Positions 32,450 through 40,581 of a stretch of 42,147 nucleotides of DNA are shown piece by piece (the stretch's first letter is position 1; each line of letters opens with the position of its first letter). The stretch is from Myxococcales bacterium. GTDB lineage: Bacteria > Myxococcota_A > Polyangia > Polyangiales > JAFGIB01. The notes beneath the pieces are model-generated. The model searched no databases. It was not told the origin of the DNA and was given only the letters and a program-made list of their open reading frames with translations. The position numbers and the translations under genes were made by a program. The stretch lies in contig JAOUOP010000065.1 of assembly GCA_029880325.1 (NCBI GenBank), positions 1 through 42,147 of the forward strand, in the 5' to 3' direction.

Positions 32450-34067
32450 GCAGCTTGTACTCCTTGAACTTCTCGCGCAGGTCGCGCTTTTGGATCTTGC
32501 CGGTGGCGGTGTGCGGGATCTCGTCGATGAAGGCGACGTCGTCGGGCATCCACCACTTGGCGATCTTGCCCTCCAGGTACTTCAACACCGAGTCCCGGTC
32601 GACGCCGCTGCCTTCCTTCTTGACGCAGATGAGCAGCGGTCGCTCGTCCCACTTGGGATGGGCGATGCCGATGACGGCGGCCTCGGCCAGCTCCGGATGA
32701 CCCACGGCGAGGTTTTCGATCTCGATGGAGCTGATCCACTCGCCGCCGCTCTTGATGACGTCCTTGCTGCGGTCGGTGATCTGCATGAAGCCGTGCTCGT
32801 CGATGTGGGCCACGTCGCCGGTGTCGAAGAAGCCGTCGGCGTCGAGGATCTGGCCGCCCTCACCCTTGAAGTAGCCCTTGGCGATGGCTGCGCCGCGCAC
32901 CACCAGGTTGCCGAAGGTCTTGCCGTCGCGCGGCACTTCCTTGCCGTCGTCGTCGATGACCTTCATTTCGACCATGTAGGGCGCGCGGCCCTGCTTGAGC
33001 TTGTAGCCCATCTGCTCTTCGGCCGGCAGTTCCAGCATGGCGGGCTTGAAGGCGGCGAAGCTGCCCAGGGGGCTCATTTCGGTCATGCCCCAGCCGTGGA
33101 TTACCTCGACGCCATAGTTCTGCTCGAAGCGCTCGACGATGGTCTGCGGCACCGCCGAGCCGCCGATCATCACGCGCTTGAGCGTGCTGAGCGTGCCGGA
33201 GCTGGCTTCCAGGTGTTGCAAGAGCATCAGCCAGACGGTGGGAACCGCGGCGGTGAAGTTGACCTTCTCGGTCTCCAGCAGCTCGTGGATGCTGGGGCCG
33301 TCCATGTTGGCGCCGGGCATCACCAGCTTGGTGCCGACCATGGGCGCGGCGAAGGCGATGGCCCAGGCGTTGGCGTGGAACATGGGCACCACCGGCATCA
33401 CCGAGTCGACGCTGCGCATGCCAAAGGCGTCGGCCTGGTTGACCGTCAGCGCATGCAGCACGTTGCTGCGGTGGGAGTAGAGCACGCCCTTGGGGTTGCC
33501 CGTCGTGCCCGAGGTGTAGCAGAGCCCGCAGCCGGCGTTTTCATCCACCTTCACCCACTCGAAGTCCTCGTCGCTTTCGGCCAGCAGGTCTTCGTAGCAA
33601 ATGGCGTTCTTCAGCTTGGTCTCGGGCATGTGCTCGCGATCGGTCATGATCACAAAGCCCTTGACCGTCTCGCACTTGTCGGCGATGGCCTCGCACAGGG
33701 GCACGAAGGTCAGGTCGGTGAAGATGTAGCGATCCTCGGCGTGGTTGACGATGTAGACCAGCTGCTCGGGAAATAACCGTGGGTTGAGGGTGTGGCAGAT
33801 GGCGCCGATGCCCATGATGCCGTACCAGGCCTCCATGTGCCGGTGGGTATTCCAGGCCAGCGTCGCCACCACGTCGCCCTCGCGCACACCCAGGCCGTGC
33901 AGGGCCTTCGCGCAGCGCTTGGCGCGACCGTGCAGTTCGGCATAGGTGGTGCGCACGATCGGTCCCTCGACCGAGCGCGTCACGACTTCCTGCTCACCGT
34001 GGTTTACCTTGGCGTGATCGAGAATCGTCGACACCAAGAGCGGCCAATCCTGCATCAGACCCTGCAT
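32439..34067 (-). CDS. fatty-acid–CoA ligase (AMP-binding family)
   Basis: This is a 542-residue acyl-adenylate-forming enzyme that activates a carboxylic acid to its CoA thioester. The P-loop-like motif is YTSGTTGNPKGVLYSHRS, the A5 region is GWGMTEMSPLGS, and A7/A8 is DTGDVAHIDEHGFMQITDRS followed by KDVIKSGGEWISS. A Lys in GKIQKRDLRE near the C terminus is the expected catalytic lysine. The overall type is the medium/long-chain AlkK-like group. The ATG at 34067 follows GGAGG; an upstream extension to 34139 is unsupported. No transmembrane segment is seen. Its place beside the esterase and the light-regulator locus hints at fatty-acid chemistry. Confidence 0.93.
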   Translation of the reverse strand: MQGLMQDWPLLVSTILDHAKVNHGEQEVVTRSVEGPIVRTTYAELHGRAKRCAKALHGLGVREGDVVATLAWNTHRHMEAWYGIMGIGAICHTLNPRLFPEQLVYIVNHAEDRYIFTDLTFVPLCEAIADKCETVKGFVIMTDREHMPETKLKNAICYEDLLAESDEDFEWVKVDENAGCGLCYTSGTTGNPKGVLYSHRSNVLHALTVNQADAFGMRSVDSVMPVVPMFHANAWAIAFAAPMVGTKLVMPGANMDGPSIHELLETEKVNFTAAVPTVWLMLLQHLEASSGTLSTLKRVMIGGSAVPQTIVERFEQNYGVEVIHGWGMTEMSPLGSFAAFKPAMLELPAEEQMGYKLKQGRAPYMVEMKVIDDDGKEVPRDGKTFGNLVVRGAAIAKGYFKGEGGQILDADGFFDTGDVAHIDEHGFMQITDRSKDVIKSGGEWISSIEIENLAVGHPELAEAAVIGIAHPKWDERPLLICVKKEGSGVDRDSVLKYLEGKIAKWWMPDDVAFIDEIPHTATGKIQKRDLREKFKEYKLPTA

Positions 34068-34222
34068 CTGCTCACCTCCAGAGACCGCGTCAGCTGCGCG
34101 GCCGCTCCGATGCATATGCAATGGCCGGCGTGAAAGCAATCTTGGGTGCCGGGTCCAAGCAGGTCAGGCCGGTCACGCGGGTGAGGCTGGTCAGCTTTCG
34201 GGGGATGTGGAAGAACGTTCCC

Positions 34223-35542
34223 ATGCGCTCGTGTCCGCTTTCGCCTCCGCTTCTGATGGCGATGCTGTGCGTCGTCGGCTGCGCGGCGGCGCCGGCACCT
34301 CAGCTCGAGCACGCCCTTTCCGAGGGCCAGCTCGGGCGGGCGCTGGGCCACTACGAGACCGCGGGGCAGGGCCGTCCCGAGGATCTGGCCCGCATCGCCG
34401 ACGCGGTGCTCGAGCGCGAGCTTGGGAGTGCGGAGTCGGCCACCCGCGGTCGCGCCCTGGCCGCCGTCGCCCGCACCGGCAACGCGGCGCGACCGCTGCT
34501 CGAGCGGCTGCGCACGGCGTCGGACCTGGAGCTGCGGTCGGCGGTGCTGGCCCAGCTCGTGCGCCTGGGGGACGACGCGGCGCGCAGCTCGCTCAGGCCC
34601 CTGTTGGACTCGGGGCAGGCGTCGGTGCTCAGCGCCGCGGTCGAAGCCCTGGAAGCCGCCACCGCAGCCGACGCCGCGCGGCTGCGGCAGCTGTTGGACT
34701 CGCCCTTTGCACAGGTGCGGCTGGCGGCCCTCGGCAAGCTGCGCCACGCGGCCCCCGTGGCTTCACTGCGCCTGGCCCTGGTCGAGCTCAGCCACGGCGA
34801 CCCGGAGCCGCGTGTTGCCGCCGCCGCCCTCTCGGCCCTCGCCAACCACGGTCCGGCCGGCTTTGCCGCCATCGAAGCTGCCCTCGAGCGCGACTCGCAG
34901 CCGCTCAGGCTCGCGGCGATCGCGGCCCTGGTGCGCGCCGACCCGCAGCGGGCGGCGGAGTTGCTCGTGCGGTATCTGCAGGGCGACCCCAGCGTCGAAG
35001 GTCTCGAGGTCGCGCGCCACCTGCAGGCCGGCCAGGGCGCGGCGCTGGCGCCTGCGGCGTTGGCTCAGGTCGAGCGCGCCCTGGCTGCCCCCGATGCCAG
35101 CCTGCGCGCCCGTGCCGCGACGGTCTTGCCCTCGTTTCATCTACCGGCTCTGGACTCGCCGCTGGCACAGGCCATCGCAGCGCGCCTGAAGGTCGAGTCG
35201 GCACCGAGCATCGAGCTTTCGCTGGTGCTGGCCCTGCCGCCGTCCCACGCCCTCGCGCGTCGGCGCCTGGCCAAGCTCAGCGCTGGCGACGGCGTGGTCG
35301 CAGTGCAGGCCGCCGCCGAGCTGGCCCGTCGCGGCGACCGTTCGGGGCGCCGGCGTCTGGTGGAACTTGCGCGCGACGACAAGCCCCTGTTGCGCAGCGT
35401 CGCGCTGGCCACCCTGGCGCGCGACCTGGGCCTGCCCCATCAGGCGCGCCGCGGCCTGCTCGACAAAGACAGCGCAGTGCGCATCGCCGTCGCCGCCGCC
35501 ATCCTCAGTGGCGTGCGCGGGACGCGACGCGAGGGCAGCTGA
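34223..35542 (+). CDS. HEAT-repeat lipoprotein
   Basis: This is a 439-residue lipoprotein with lipobox VVGC (C20) followed by about 400 residues of helical Ala/Leu/Arg repeats of the HEAT/PBS-lyase type. Repeated units read like LVELSHGDPEPRVAAAALSA and LLDSPFAQVRLAALGKLRHA. These form a superhelical scaffold for protein binding. The ATG at 34223 gives a proper signal peptide; an in-frame ATG at 34205 directly after GGGGG is the alternative. The stop lies three bases from the convergent PilZ gene. The partner is unknown. Confidence 0.85.
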   Translation: MRSCPLSPPLLMAMLCVVGCAAAPAPQLEHALSEGQLGRALGHYETAGQGRPEDLARIADAVLERELGSAESATRGRALAAVARTGNAARPLLERLRTASDLELRSAVLAQLVRLGDDAARSSLRPLLDSGQASVLSAAVEALEAATAADAARLRQLLDSPFAQVRLAALGKLRHAAPVASLRLALVELSHGDPEPRVAAAALSALANHGPAGFAAIEAALERDSQPLRLAAIAALVRADPQRAAELLVRYLQGDPSVEGLEVARHLQAGQGAALAPAALAQVERALAAPDASLRARAATVLPSFHLPALDSPLAQAIAARLKVESAPSIELSLVLALPPSHALARRRLAKLSAGDGVVAVQAAAELARRGDRSGRRRLVELARDDKPLLRSVALATLARDLGLPHQARRGLLDKDSAVRIAVAAAILSGVRGTRREGS

Positions 35543-35545
35543 CGC

Positions 35546-35884
35546 TCAGACCGAGCGCCGTCCGAGCATCCGGCTCAGCAGGTCGCGGCCGTCGATCACG
35601 TCGAGGAACTCGACGCCCACGCCATGGCGGCGGCCGCGCGTGGGGCGCACCGAGCGGGTCACGATGCCGCGGGCCAACACGCGCGAACTCTGGCCCGGAG
35701 GCGACAGCGCCACATCCACCTGTTGACCGCAGTCGAGGGGCACGGCGGTGCGCAGGAAGACGCCGCCGAGTCCGAGGTCGGCCGTGGCCCCGAAGATGCT
35801 GGCGTCGCCGCCCTCGATCCAGCAGTCGCAGCGCACGGCGTAGCGCTCGTAGCGCCTGCGCTCATCCTTTTGCTCTTCGATCAC
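35546..35884 (-). CDS. PilZ-domain protein
   Basis: This is a 112-residue single PilZ domain, a c-di-GMP receptor type. The RxxxR motif is in ERRRYERY (R10, R14). The second motif reads D36-L-G-L-G-G41, where the canonical form is D/N-x-S-x-x-G, so the Ser is replaced by Gly and c-di-GMP affinity may be reduced. I choose the GTG at 35884 because GAGG lies nine bases upstream. The frame stays open to ATG codons at 35938 and 35962, which would add Cys/Arg-rich residues without a ribosome site. The gene is divergent from the small lipoprotein gene at 35999. Confidence 0.8.
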   Translation of the reverse strand: MIEEQKDERRRYERYAVRCDCWIEGGDASIFGATADLGLGGVFLRTAVPLDCGQQVDVALSPPGQSSRVLARGIVTRSVRPTRGRRHGVGVEFLDVIDGRDLLSRMLGRRSV

Positions 35885-35998
35885 GTCGGAGGTCCTCGCC
35901 ACAACCCGGCGCTTATGTAGACACTTCGATCCCACCATGCAAGAACGGCCAATTGGCGACACTCTTTAGCCGTCCGTCAAGTTTTGGGAGATCGAGCG

Positions 35999-36445
35999 GT
36001 GAAATTGCGAAAACTCCCGGCTTTGACGCTGCTGATGGTGATGACCGCTTTGGGTTGTTCTGGTGAAAAAGAGCGTCTGCAGCGGGCGCGAACGCTGCTC
36101 GAGCGAATTTCGAAGCTCGATCCGAACGCGCCCGCAGCGCTGCGACGGGCCCAACTCGAGGCCATCGCCGCCATGCCCCTGGTCGCCAAAGAGGCCATCG
36201 CCGTGCGCGAGCTGTGCCTGGGTGCCCATCGCGGTTTGCTCGCGGCCGAAGTTGCGCAGGCTCAAGCGCGCACGCGCCTCGATACCATGGACCGGGGCCG
36301 GCGCGACGGCGGCATCGCCGCCGCCCTGGAGGCTCAGCAGGTCGCCGAGTTGATCGGCAAGAGCAACCAGGCCCTGGCCAAAGCCCAACGCGCGCTGCCC
36401 GAGTGCGAGCGCAGCAGCCGCCAGCTGCTGATCGAGACGCGCTGA
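35999..36445 (+). CDS. small helical lipoprotein of unknown function
   Basis: This is a 148-residue lipoprotein with signal peptide and lipobox TALGC (C20), followed by an entirely helical, Ala/Arg/Leu/Glu-rich body that could form a coiled coil. Three further cysteines occur (VRELCLG, PECERSS). The GTG at 35999 follows GGGAG by eight bases; a TTG at 35984 in the same frame is weaker. No family is recognised. It is followed by a dyad and a glutaredoxin-like lipoprotein gene. Confidence 0.7.
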   Translation: MKLRKLPALTLLMVMTALGCSGEKERLQRARTLLERISKLDPNAPAALRRAQLEAIAAMPLVAKEAIAVRELCLGAHRGLLAAEVAQAQARTRLDTMDRGRRDGGIAAALEAQQVAELIGKSNQALAKAQRALPECERSSRQLLIETR

Positions 36446-36452
36446 CAATCGC

Positions 36453-36474
36453 CGGTATTTGGAATAAAATACCG
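36453..36474. terminator. 8-base-pair dyad after the small lipoprotein gene
   Basis: CGGTATTT (36453-36460) and AAATACCG (36467-36474) form a perfect stem around GGAATA, seven bases after the stop codon. There is no T-run. The geometry (eight base pairs, six-base loop, just past a stop) is the same as the dyad at 13080-13101. Confidence 0.4.
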
Positions 36475-36558
36475 CCAAAAGATTCCTTGTATGGCTGCGC
36501 TGCGCCTTTGTCGGCGTCCGCTGGAAACGGGCGCCGCGGCGGTGCATTAACCCCAGCG

Positions 36559-37287
36559 ATGCGCATCCCATTCCCCGCCGTGCTGCTGCTCTGGCTCGCC
36601 GCCTGCGGCAATCCCCTGCCCGGTGCCGAGCAATCCGCCACAGCGTCGCCCTCCGACCTGAGATCCGCCTCCGGGCAAGCTGCGGCGGCCGACGCACGCG
36701 GCGAGGCGGTCAAGCCGCCCTTCGAGGTCTCGGGTGAGCTCGAGGGGCTACTTTTGACCTGGTTCGACGCCGAGGGGCTGCACGCCGCCCAGCGCCGCTC
36801 CGACATCCCCGAGGCCCACCGCGCCCAGGTGCGCGTGCAGTCGCTGGGGGTGGCGCCCGAGCAGCGCCTCGACCCCGACTTTCTCTACCTGGCCGACCTG
36901 CGCAAGGCCGGCGCCGACGGCAGCTACCCGGTGCGCAAGGTGCGCCGCGGTGACTTCGACGCCCAGGTCGATCGCGCCCGGCCGCTGCCGGCACCCGACC
37001 AGGCGGCGCCGCCGGGGGCCGTGGGGGAGGGCGCCGTCGTCCTCTACAAGGCATCCTGGTGTGGCGCCTGCCGCGCGGCGGCCTCCTACATGCGCTCGCG
37101 TCAGGTCGACTTCGTCGAAAAGGACATCGAGCGCGACGCCCTGGCCCGCAGCGAGATGCAGCAGAAGGCCAAGGCCGCCGGCAAGACCCCGCGCGGCGTG
37201 CCCGTGATCGACTTTCGCGGCGAGATCCTGCTCGGCTTCGACAAGGCACGCCTGTCGCGCCTGATCGACGCTTCAAAGGGCGGATAA
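36559..37287 (+). CDS. glutaredoxin/thioredoxin-fold lipoprotein
   Basis: This is a 242-residue lipoprotein with lipobox LAAC (C16), a spacer, an uncharacterised region (60-145) and a C-terminal glutaredoxin-like domain. The redox motif is W-C168-G-A-C171 (ASWCGACRAA), and RGVPVID supplies the cis-proline. The domain is anchored outside the cytoplasm, where it could reduce or shuffle disulfides. Glutaredoxins are normally cytoplasmic and glutathione-reduced, so the envelope location is uncommon. The ATG at 36559 is chosen for its signal peptide; the frame runs upstream into the preceding gene without homology. Confidence 0.82.
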   Translation: MRIPFPAVLLLWLAACGNPLPGAEQSATASPSDLRSASGQAAAADARGEAVKPPFEVSGELEGLLLTWFDAEGLHAAQRRSDIPEAHRAQVRVQSLGVAPEQRLDPDFLYLADLRKAGADGSYPVRKVRRGDFDAQVDRARPLPAPDQAAPPGAVGEGAVVLYKASWCGACRAAASYMRSRQVDFVEKDIERDALARSEMQQKAKAAGKTPRGVPVIDFRGEILLGFDKARLSRLIDASKGG

Positions 37288-37316
37288 CTCAGAGTGATGG
37301 GCCCCCGTGGTGCCGA

Positions 37317-38957
37317 TCACTCCGCGTAGAACTCGGGCTCGCGCAGACGCGCAAAGCGGGCCAAAAGCTGCGCTCCTTCGATGGTCAGCGTCTCGAAGCC
37401 CACGCCCAGTCCCGGGCCCATCTCCTCGTCGGCGGATTGCTCGCGGCGAAAGCGCACGCGGCCCAGGGCGCGCGTCTCGAAGCCTCCGCTCATCGTGATC
37501 AGCAGCTCCACCGGGCAGCCCACCGGCAGCGGCTCGTAGGTGGGCACGTAGACGCCGCCGCGACCGAGCTCACCGGAAAAGCCCATGAAGATATTCGAGA
37601 GCGTCGTCGGCCCCAGGTTGACCTCGATCAGCGGGCGCCCGCTGTCGGCGGGGAAGCTCGACTCGGTCACCACGGCCGCATGGGGCGCGGTTCCGTCGAT
37701 GGGGGCCTGGCTGCTCGGGTACTGCCCCGAGGGGGAGCCTCCCGGGAGCGACAGCTCGGCGTCGTGATGGGCGCTGGCGGTCGGCGGCGGTGGTGGTGGA
37801 GTGGGTGCAACCGCGGCGGGTGTGAGCTGCGCGGCGGTGGGTACCGGTGGCGGCGGTGGCGGCGTGTTGGGCACCGGAGGCGGTACGGTGCGGGGAGCCG
37901 GTCGCGCGGCCGCTGGTATGGGCGGCGGCGCGCTGGGCACCGGCGGCGGTACGGTGCGGGGAGCCGGTCGCGCGGCCGCTGGTATGGGCGGCGGTGCGCT
38001 GGCCACGGGCTGGGGCGGGCCGGTGACGACGGGTGCGGCCTGGGCGGGGGCGGGTTCCGGAGCCGGCGCCGCGCTGGGCACCGGCGTTGGGGTCGCAGTC
38101 GCGGCGTGTACGGTTGCGGGCGCGACGTCGGGCACTTCGGGCGCAGGTGGCGCGTTGGCGTGGAATGGCGACGGCGCGACGCTCGTCGAACGCGGCGGGC
38201 GGGCGCTCTTGCGCAGCCGCTCGCGAAGCTTTCCCGCCTTCGAGCCCGCTTTGTCCGCGCGTCGTGGCGGCGGTGGGGCCGTCGGTAGGGGCGGTGCGGG
38301 TACGCTCTGGCGCGCCGATTCCAGGCTCTGGGGCGTTGGCGGCGGTCGCATGCTGCTGCGCTGGGGCGCGGTGCTCGGGGTCGGAGCCGGGCTTTCGGCG
38401 CATTGCGCGGCGCTGGGCTCGGGACGGGTGGCCACGGCCGGCGCTTTATCCGATGCCCCGGTCTCGGCGTCGGCGTCAGGTGGCGGTGGCGACGACCAGA
38501 AGGGCTGATAGGCCGCGGTGGTGGCGCTCTCGGGGCGCGGTGGCTGCTCGACGGCGGCGCTCGGTTCGGGCCCTGTTTCTGCCGGCGCCGGACGCATCGT
38601 CGGTTCGGCCCGCGCGGGCGCGCCGCCGCCGCCGCCTCCGACCACCACCATCGGCTGCGGGGCCACCACCACACTCGGCGTGCTCGGCTCGATGGCGGTG
38701 CCTTCGTTCTGGTGTTCGGCCGCTTCGACGGCGGCCTCCGGCTCGGCTTCGCGGGTCGCGAGATTCGCTTCCGGTGCTGCTTCCTGCGCAGCCGCCGCCT
38801 GGGTCGGTCGCACGCCGGTCCCGTCCGCGCTCGCGGTCTCGGGCGGCACGGCAGCGGTAGCCTGCCCATCCTTTGCGTCCAGCGTTCGCTTCAGGCGGCG
38901 CCGGATGCGGCCTGCCGAAGATGTCGCGCCGCGTCGTCGAGAGCTACCCGCTGCCAC
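37317..38957 (-). CDS. long Pro/Ala-rich protein with a C-terminal PilZ-like domain
   Basis: This is a 546-residue product. About 420 N-terminal residues are Pro/Ala/Thr-rich and probably disordered, including two 22-residue copies containing RPAPRTVPPPVP. The last 110 residues resemble the Myxococcota PilZ-like domain: MGFSGELGRGGVYVPTYEPL, then ALGRVRFRRE and GPGLGVGFETL. I see no clear RxxxR motif before it, so c-di-GMP binding is uncertain. The GTG at 38957 is preceded by GGAGG at six-base spacing. No membrane segment is seen. The antisense strand shows long open frames caused by the base composition. Confidence 0.72.
   Translation of the reverse strand: MAAGSSRRRGATSSAGRIRRRLKRTLDAKDGQATAAVPPETASADGTGVRPTQAAAAQEAAPEANLATREAEPEAAVEAAEHQNEGTAIEPSTPSVVVAPQPMVVVGGGGGGAPARAEPTMRPAPAETGPEPSAAVEQPPRPESATTAAYQPFWSSPPPPDADAETGASDKAPAVATRPEPSAAQCAESPAPTPSTAPQRSSMRPPPTPQSLESARQSVPAPPLPTAPPPPRRADKAGSKAGKLRERLRKSARPPRSTSVAPSPFHANAPPAPEVPDVAPATVHAATATPTPVPSAAPAPEPAPAQAAPVVTGPPQPVASAPPPIPAAARPAPRTVPPPVPSAPPPIPAAARPAPRTVPPPVPNTPPPPPPVPTAAQLTPAAVAPTPPPPPPTASAHHDAELSLPGGSPSGQYPSSQAPIDGTAPHAAVVTESSFPADSGRPLIEVNLGPTTLSNIFMGFSGELGRGGVYVPTYEPLPVGCPVELLITMSGGFETRALGRVRFRREQSADEEMGPGLGVGFETLTIEGAQLLARFARLREPEFYAE
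37869..38000 (-). repeat. 66-base tandem duplication
   Basis: Two nearly identical 66-base units (37869-37934 and 37935-38000) lie in frame inside the Pro-rich PilZ-like gene, each encoding 22 residues with PAPRTVPPPVP. The copies differ at only a few positions, so the duplication is recent or kept similar by recombination. Confidence 0.85.
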
Positions 38958-39100
38958 TCGGAGCCTCCACCGCTACCGTCTCACCACTTCTCCATCGGAG
39001 CACAGACGAGCGGCTTGCGCCAGCGGTTCCCGGGCTCGCCGATCATCAGCGGGGCAGTGTGCAAGGGTCCTCACAGGCACTGCTTGCGGGCGAAATCCGT

Positions 39101-40576
39101 TCAGCTTTTCTTGTTCTTGTTTTTGTTCTTGTCGCGATAGAAAACGCGGATCGGCGTACCGTGTAGGCCGAAGCGTTCCCGCAGCTGATTGACCACGTAG
39201 CGCTGGTAGCTGAAGTGCACGCGGTCGGGGTGGTTGGTCGAGATCACGAAGGTCGGCGGCCGGCTGCGGGCCTGGGTGGCGAAGTAGAGACGCACGGCGC
39301 GACCGCCGCTGGTGGGCGGCGGATGGCGCTCCAGCACCTCTTCGAAGAAGCGGTTGACCTCGCCGGTGCCGGCACGTCGGGCGTGGTTTGCCGTGACCTC
39401 GGCGATGGCGTCGAGCAGGGCCGGCACGCCACGTCCGCTCTTGACGCTGACGCGCAATAGGGGCGCCCACGGCATGAAGCGCAGCAGATCCTTGGCGGCC
39501 TGCTGCGCCTGTTCGCGTTCTTCACCACTGAGCAGATCGATCTTGTTGAGCGCCACCACCACCGCGCGGCCGCGCTCCAGGGCCAGGCCCACGATCTTCG
39601 TGTCCTGCTCCGAAGGCCCGGCGGCGGCGTCGATCATCAGCACCACCGTGTCGCTGCGTTCGATGGCGCGGATCGCCTGGATCACCGCCAGTCCTTCCAT
39701 GCCGCGCTCCACCGAGCGCTTGCGGCGAATGCCTGCGGTGTCGATCAATATTAACTTTCGGTCACCATACTCGTAGAGCGTGTCGATGCTGTCGACGGTG
39801 GTGCCGGGGCGGTCGTCCACCAGCTGCCGCTGCTCGCCTAGCAGCCGGTTGACCAGCGACGACTTGCCCGCATTGGGGCGGCCCACGATGGCGATGCGTG
39901 CGATGCGCTCGGGTTGGTCGTCGGGTTGGTCGTCGGGTTGGTCGTCGGGTCGTTCTTGCGCGTCGCCCTCTCCCCATTCTTCGTGGGCTCCTGCTTCACT
40001 CGCTGTTTCGTCTTCGCCCGCGGGCAGCAGCGCCGAAAGCGCCTCTTCCAGATCGCCCACGCCATGGCCGTGCAGGGCGCTTATCTCGTGCAGCTCGGGC
40101 AGGCCCAGGCGGTAGAGTTCCTGGGCCATGGCCGAGCGCTCGCGGTTGTCGACCTTGTTGGCGACGTAGAGAACGGGCAGCTCGGTTTGCCGCAGCAGGG
40201 CCACCGCCTCGCGGTCGGCCGGCAGCGCGTCGGTGGTGGCGTCGAAGAGGCAGAGCACCACGTCGGCTTCCGACAGTGCGATCCGCACCTGGCCGGCGAT
40301 GCTCTTGGCCATCGGGTCGTCGCTCTGGGGATCGAAGCCGCCGGTGTCGATCAGCAGGTAGGGCTTGCCGAAGGCGGAGCCGTCTGCGTAGAGGCGGTCG
40401 CGGGTGACCCCGGGGCGATCCTCGACGATGGCCAGGCGGCTGCGGGTGAGCCGATTGAAGAGCGAACTTTTGCCCACGTTGGGACGGCCCACGATGGCCA
40501 CCAGCGGCCGTCCCGCCCGATCGGGCGCGGCGGTTTGGCGGGCCCAGCGACCCGCGCTCGAACGCTTCTTCGCCAT
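39101..40576 (-). CDS. ribosome biogenesis GTPase Der
   Basis: This is a 491-residue double-GTPase needed for 50S subunit assembly. The first G domain begins VAIVGRPNVGKSSLFNRL (GKS at 35-37), and the second begins IAIVGRPNAGKSSLVNRL. Both have DTxG and NKxD motifs (NKVD, NKID), and a KH-like C-terminal domain follows. The linker between the G domains is long and acidic, with three Pro-Asp-Asp-Gln repeats, and the protein ends in a Lys/Asn repeat. The ATG at 40576 lies five bases after the era stop, so era and der form an operon. Confidence 0.96.
   Translation of the reverse strand: MAKKRSSAGRWARQTAAPDRAGRPLVAIVGRPNVGKSSLFNRLTRSRLAIVEDRPGVTRDRLYADGSAFGKPYLLIDTGGFDPQSDDPMAKSIAGQVRIALSEADVVLCLFDATTDALPADREAVALLRQTELPVLYVANKVDNRERSAMAQELYRLGLPELHEISALHGHGVGDLEEALSALLPAGEDETASEAGAHEEWGEGDAQERPDDQPDDQPDDQPERIARIAIVGRPNAGKSSLVNRLLGEQRQLVDDRPGTTVDSIDTLYEYGDRKLILIDTAGIRRKRSVERGMEGLAVIQAIRAIERSDTVVLMIDAAAGPSEQDTKIVGLALERGRAVVVALNKIDLLSGEEREQAQQAAKDLLRFMPWAPLLRVSVKSGRGVPALLDAIAEVTANHARRAGTGEVNRFFEEVLERHPPPTSGGRAVRLYFATQARSRPPTFVISTNHPDRVHFSYQRYVVNQLRERFGLHGTPIRVFYRDKNKNKNKKS
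39910..39945 (-). repeat. 12-base tandem repeat, three copies, in der
   Basis: Three perfect copies of CGGGTTGGTCGT lie in frame in the acidic linker of Der and encode the Pro-Asp-Asp-Gln repeats. The linker tolerates length change, so copy number could vary between strains. Confidence 0.85.
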
Positions 40577-40581
40577 CGCTT

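Noticed and set aside
32490..33776. 428-codon plus-strand frame inside the acyl-CoA ligase gene
   Set aside because: The minus-strand ligase has all AMP-binding motifs; the plus frame has none.
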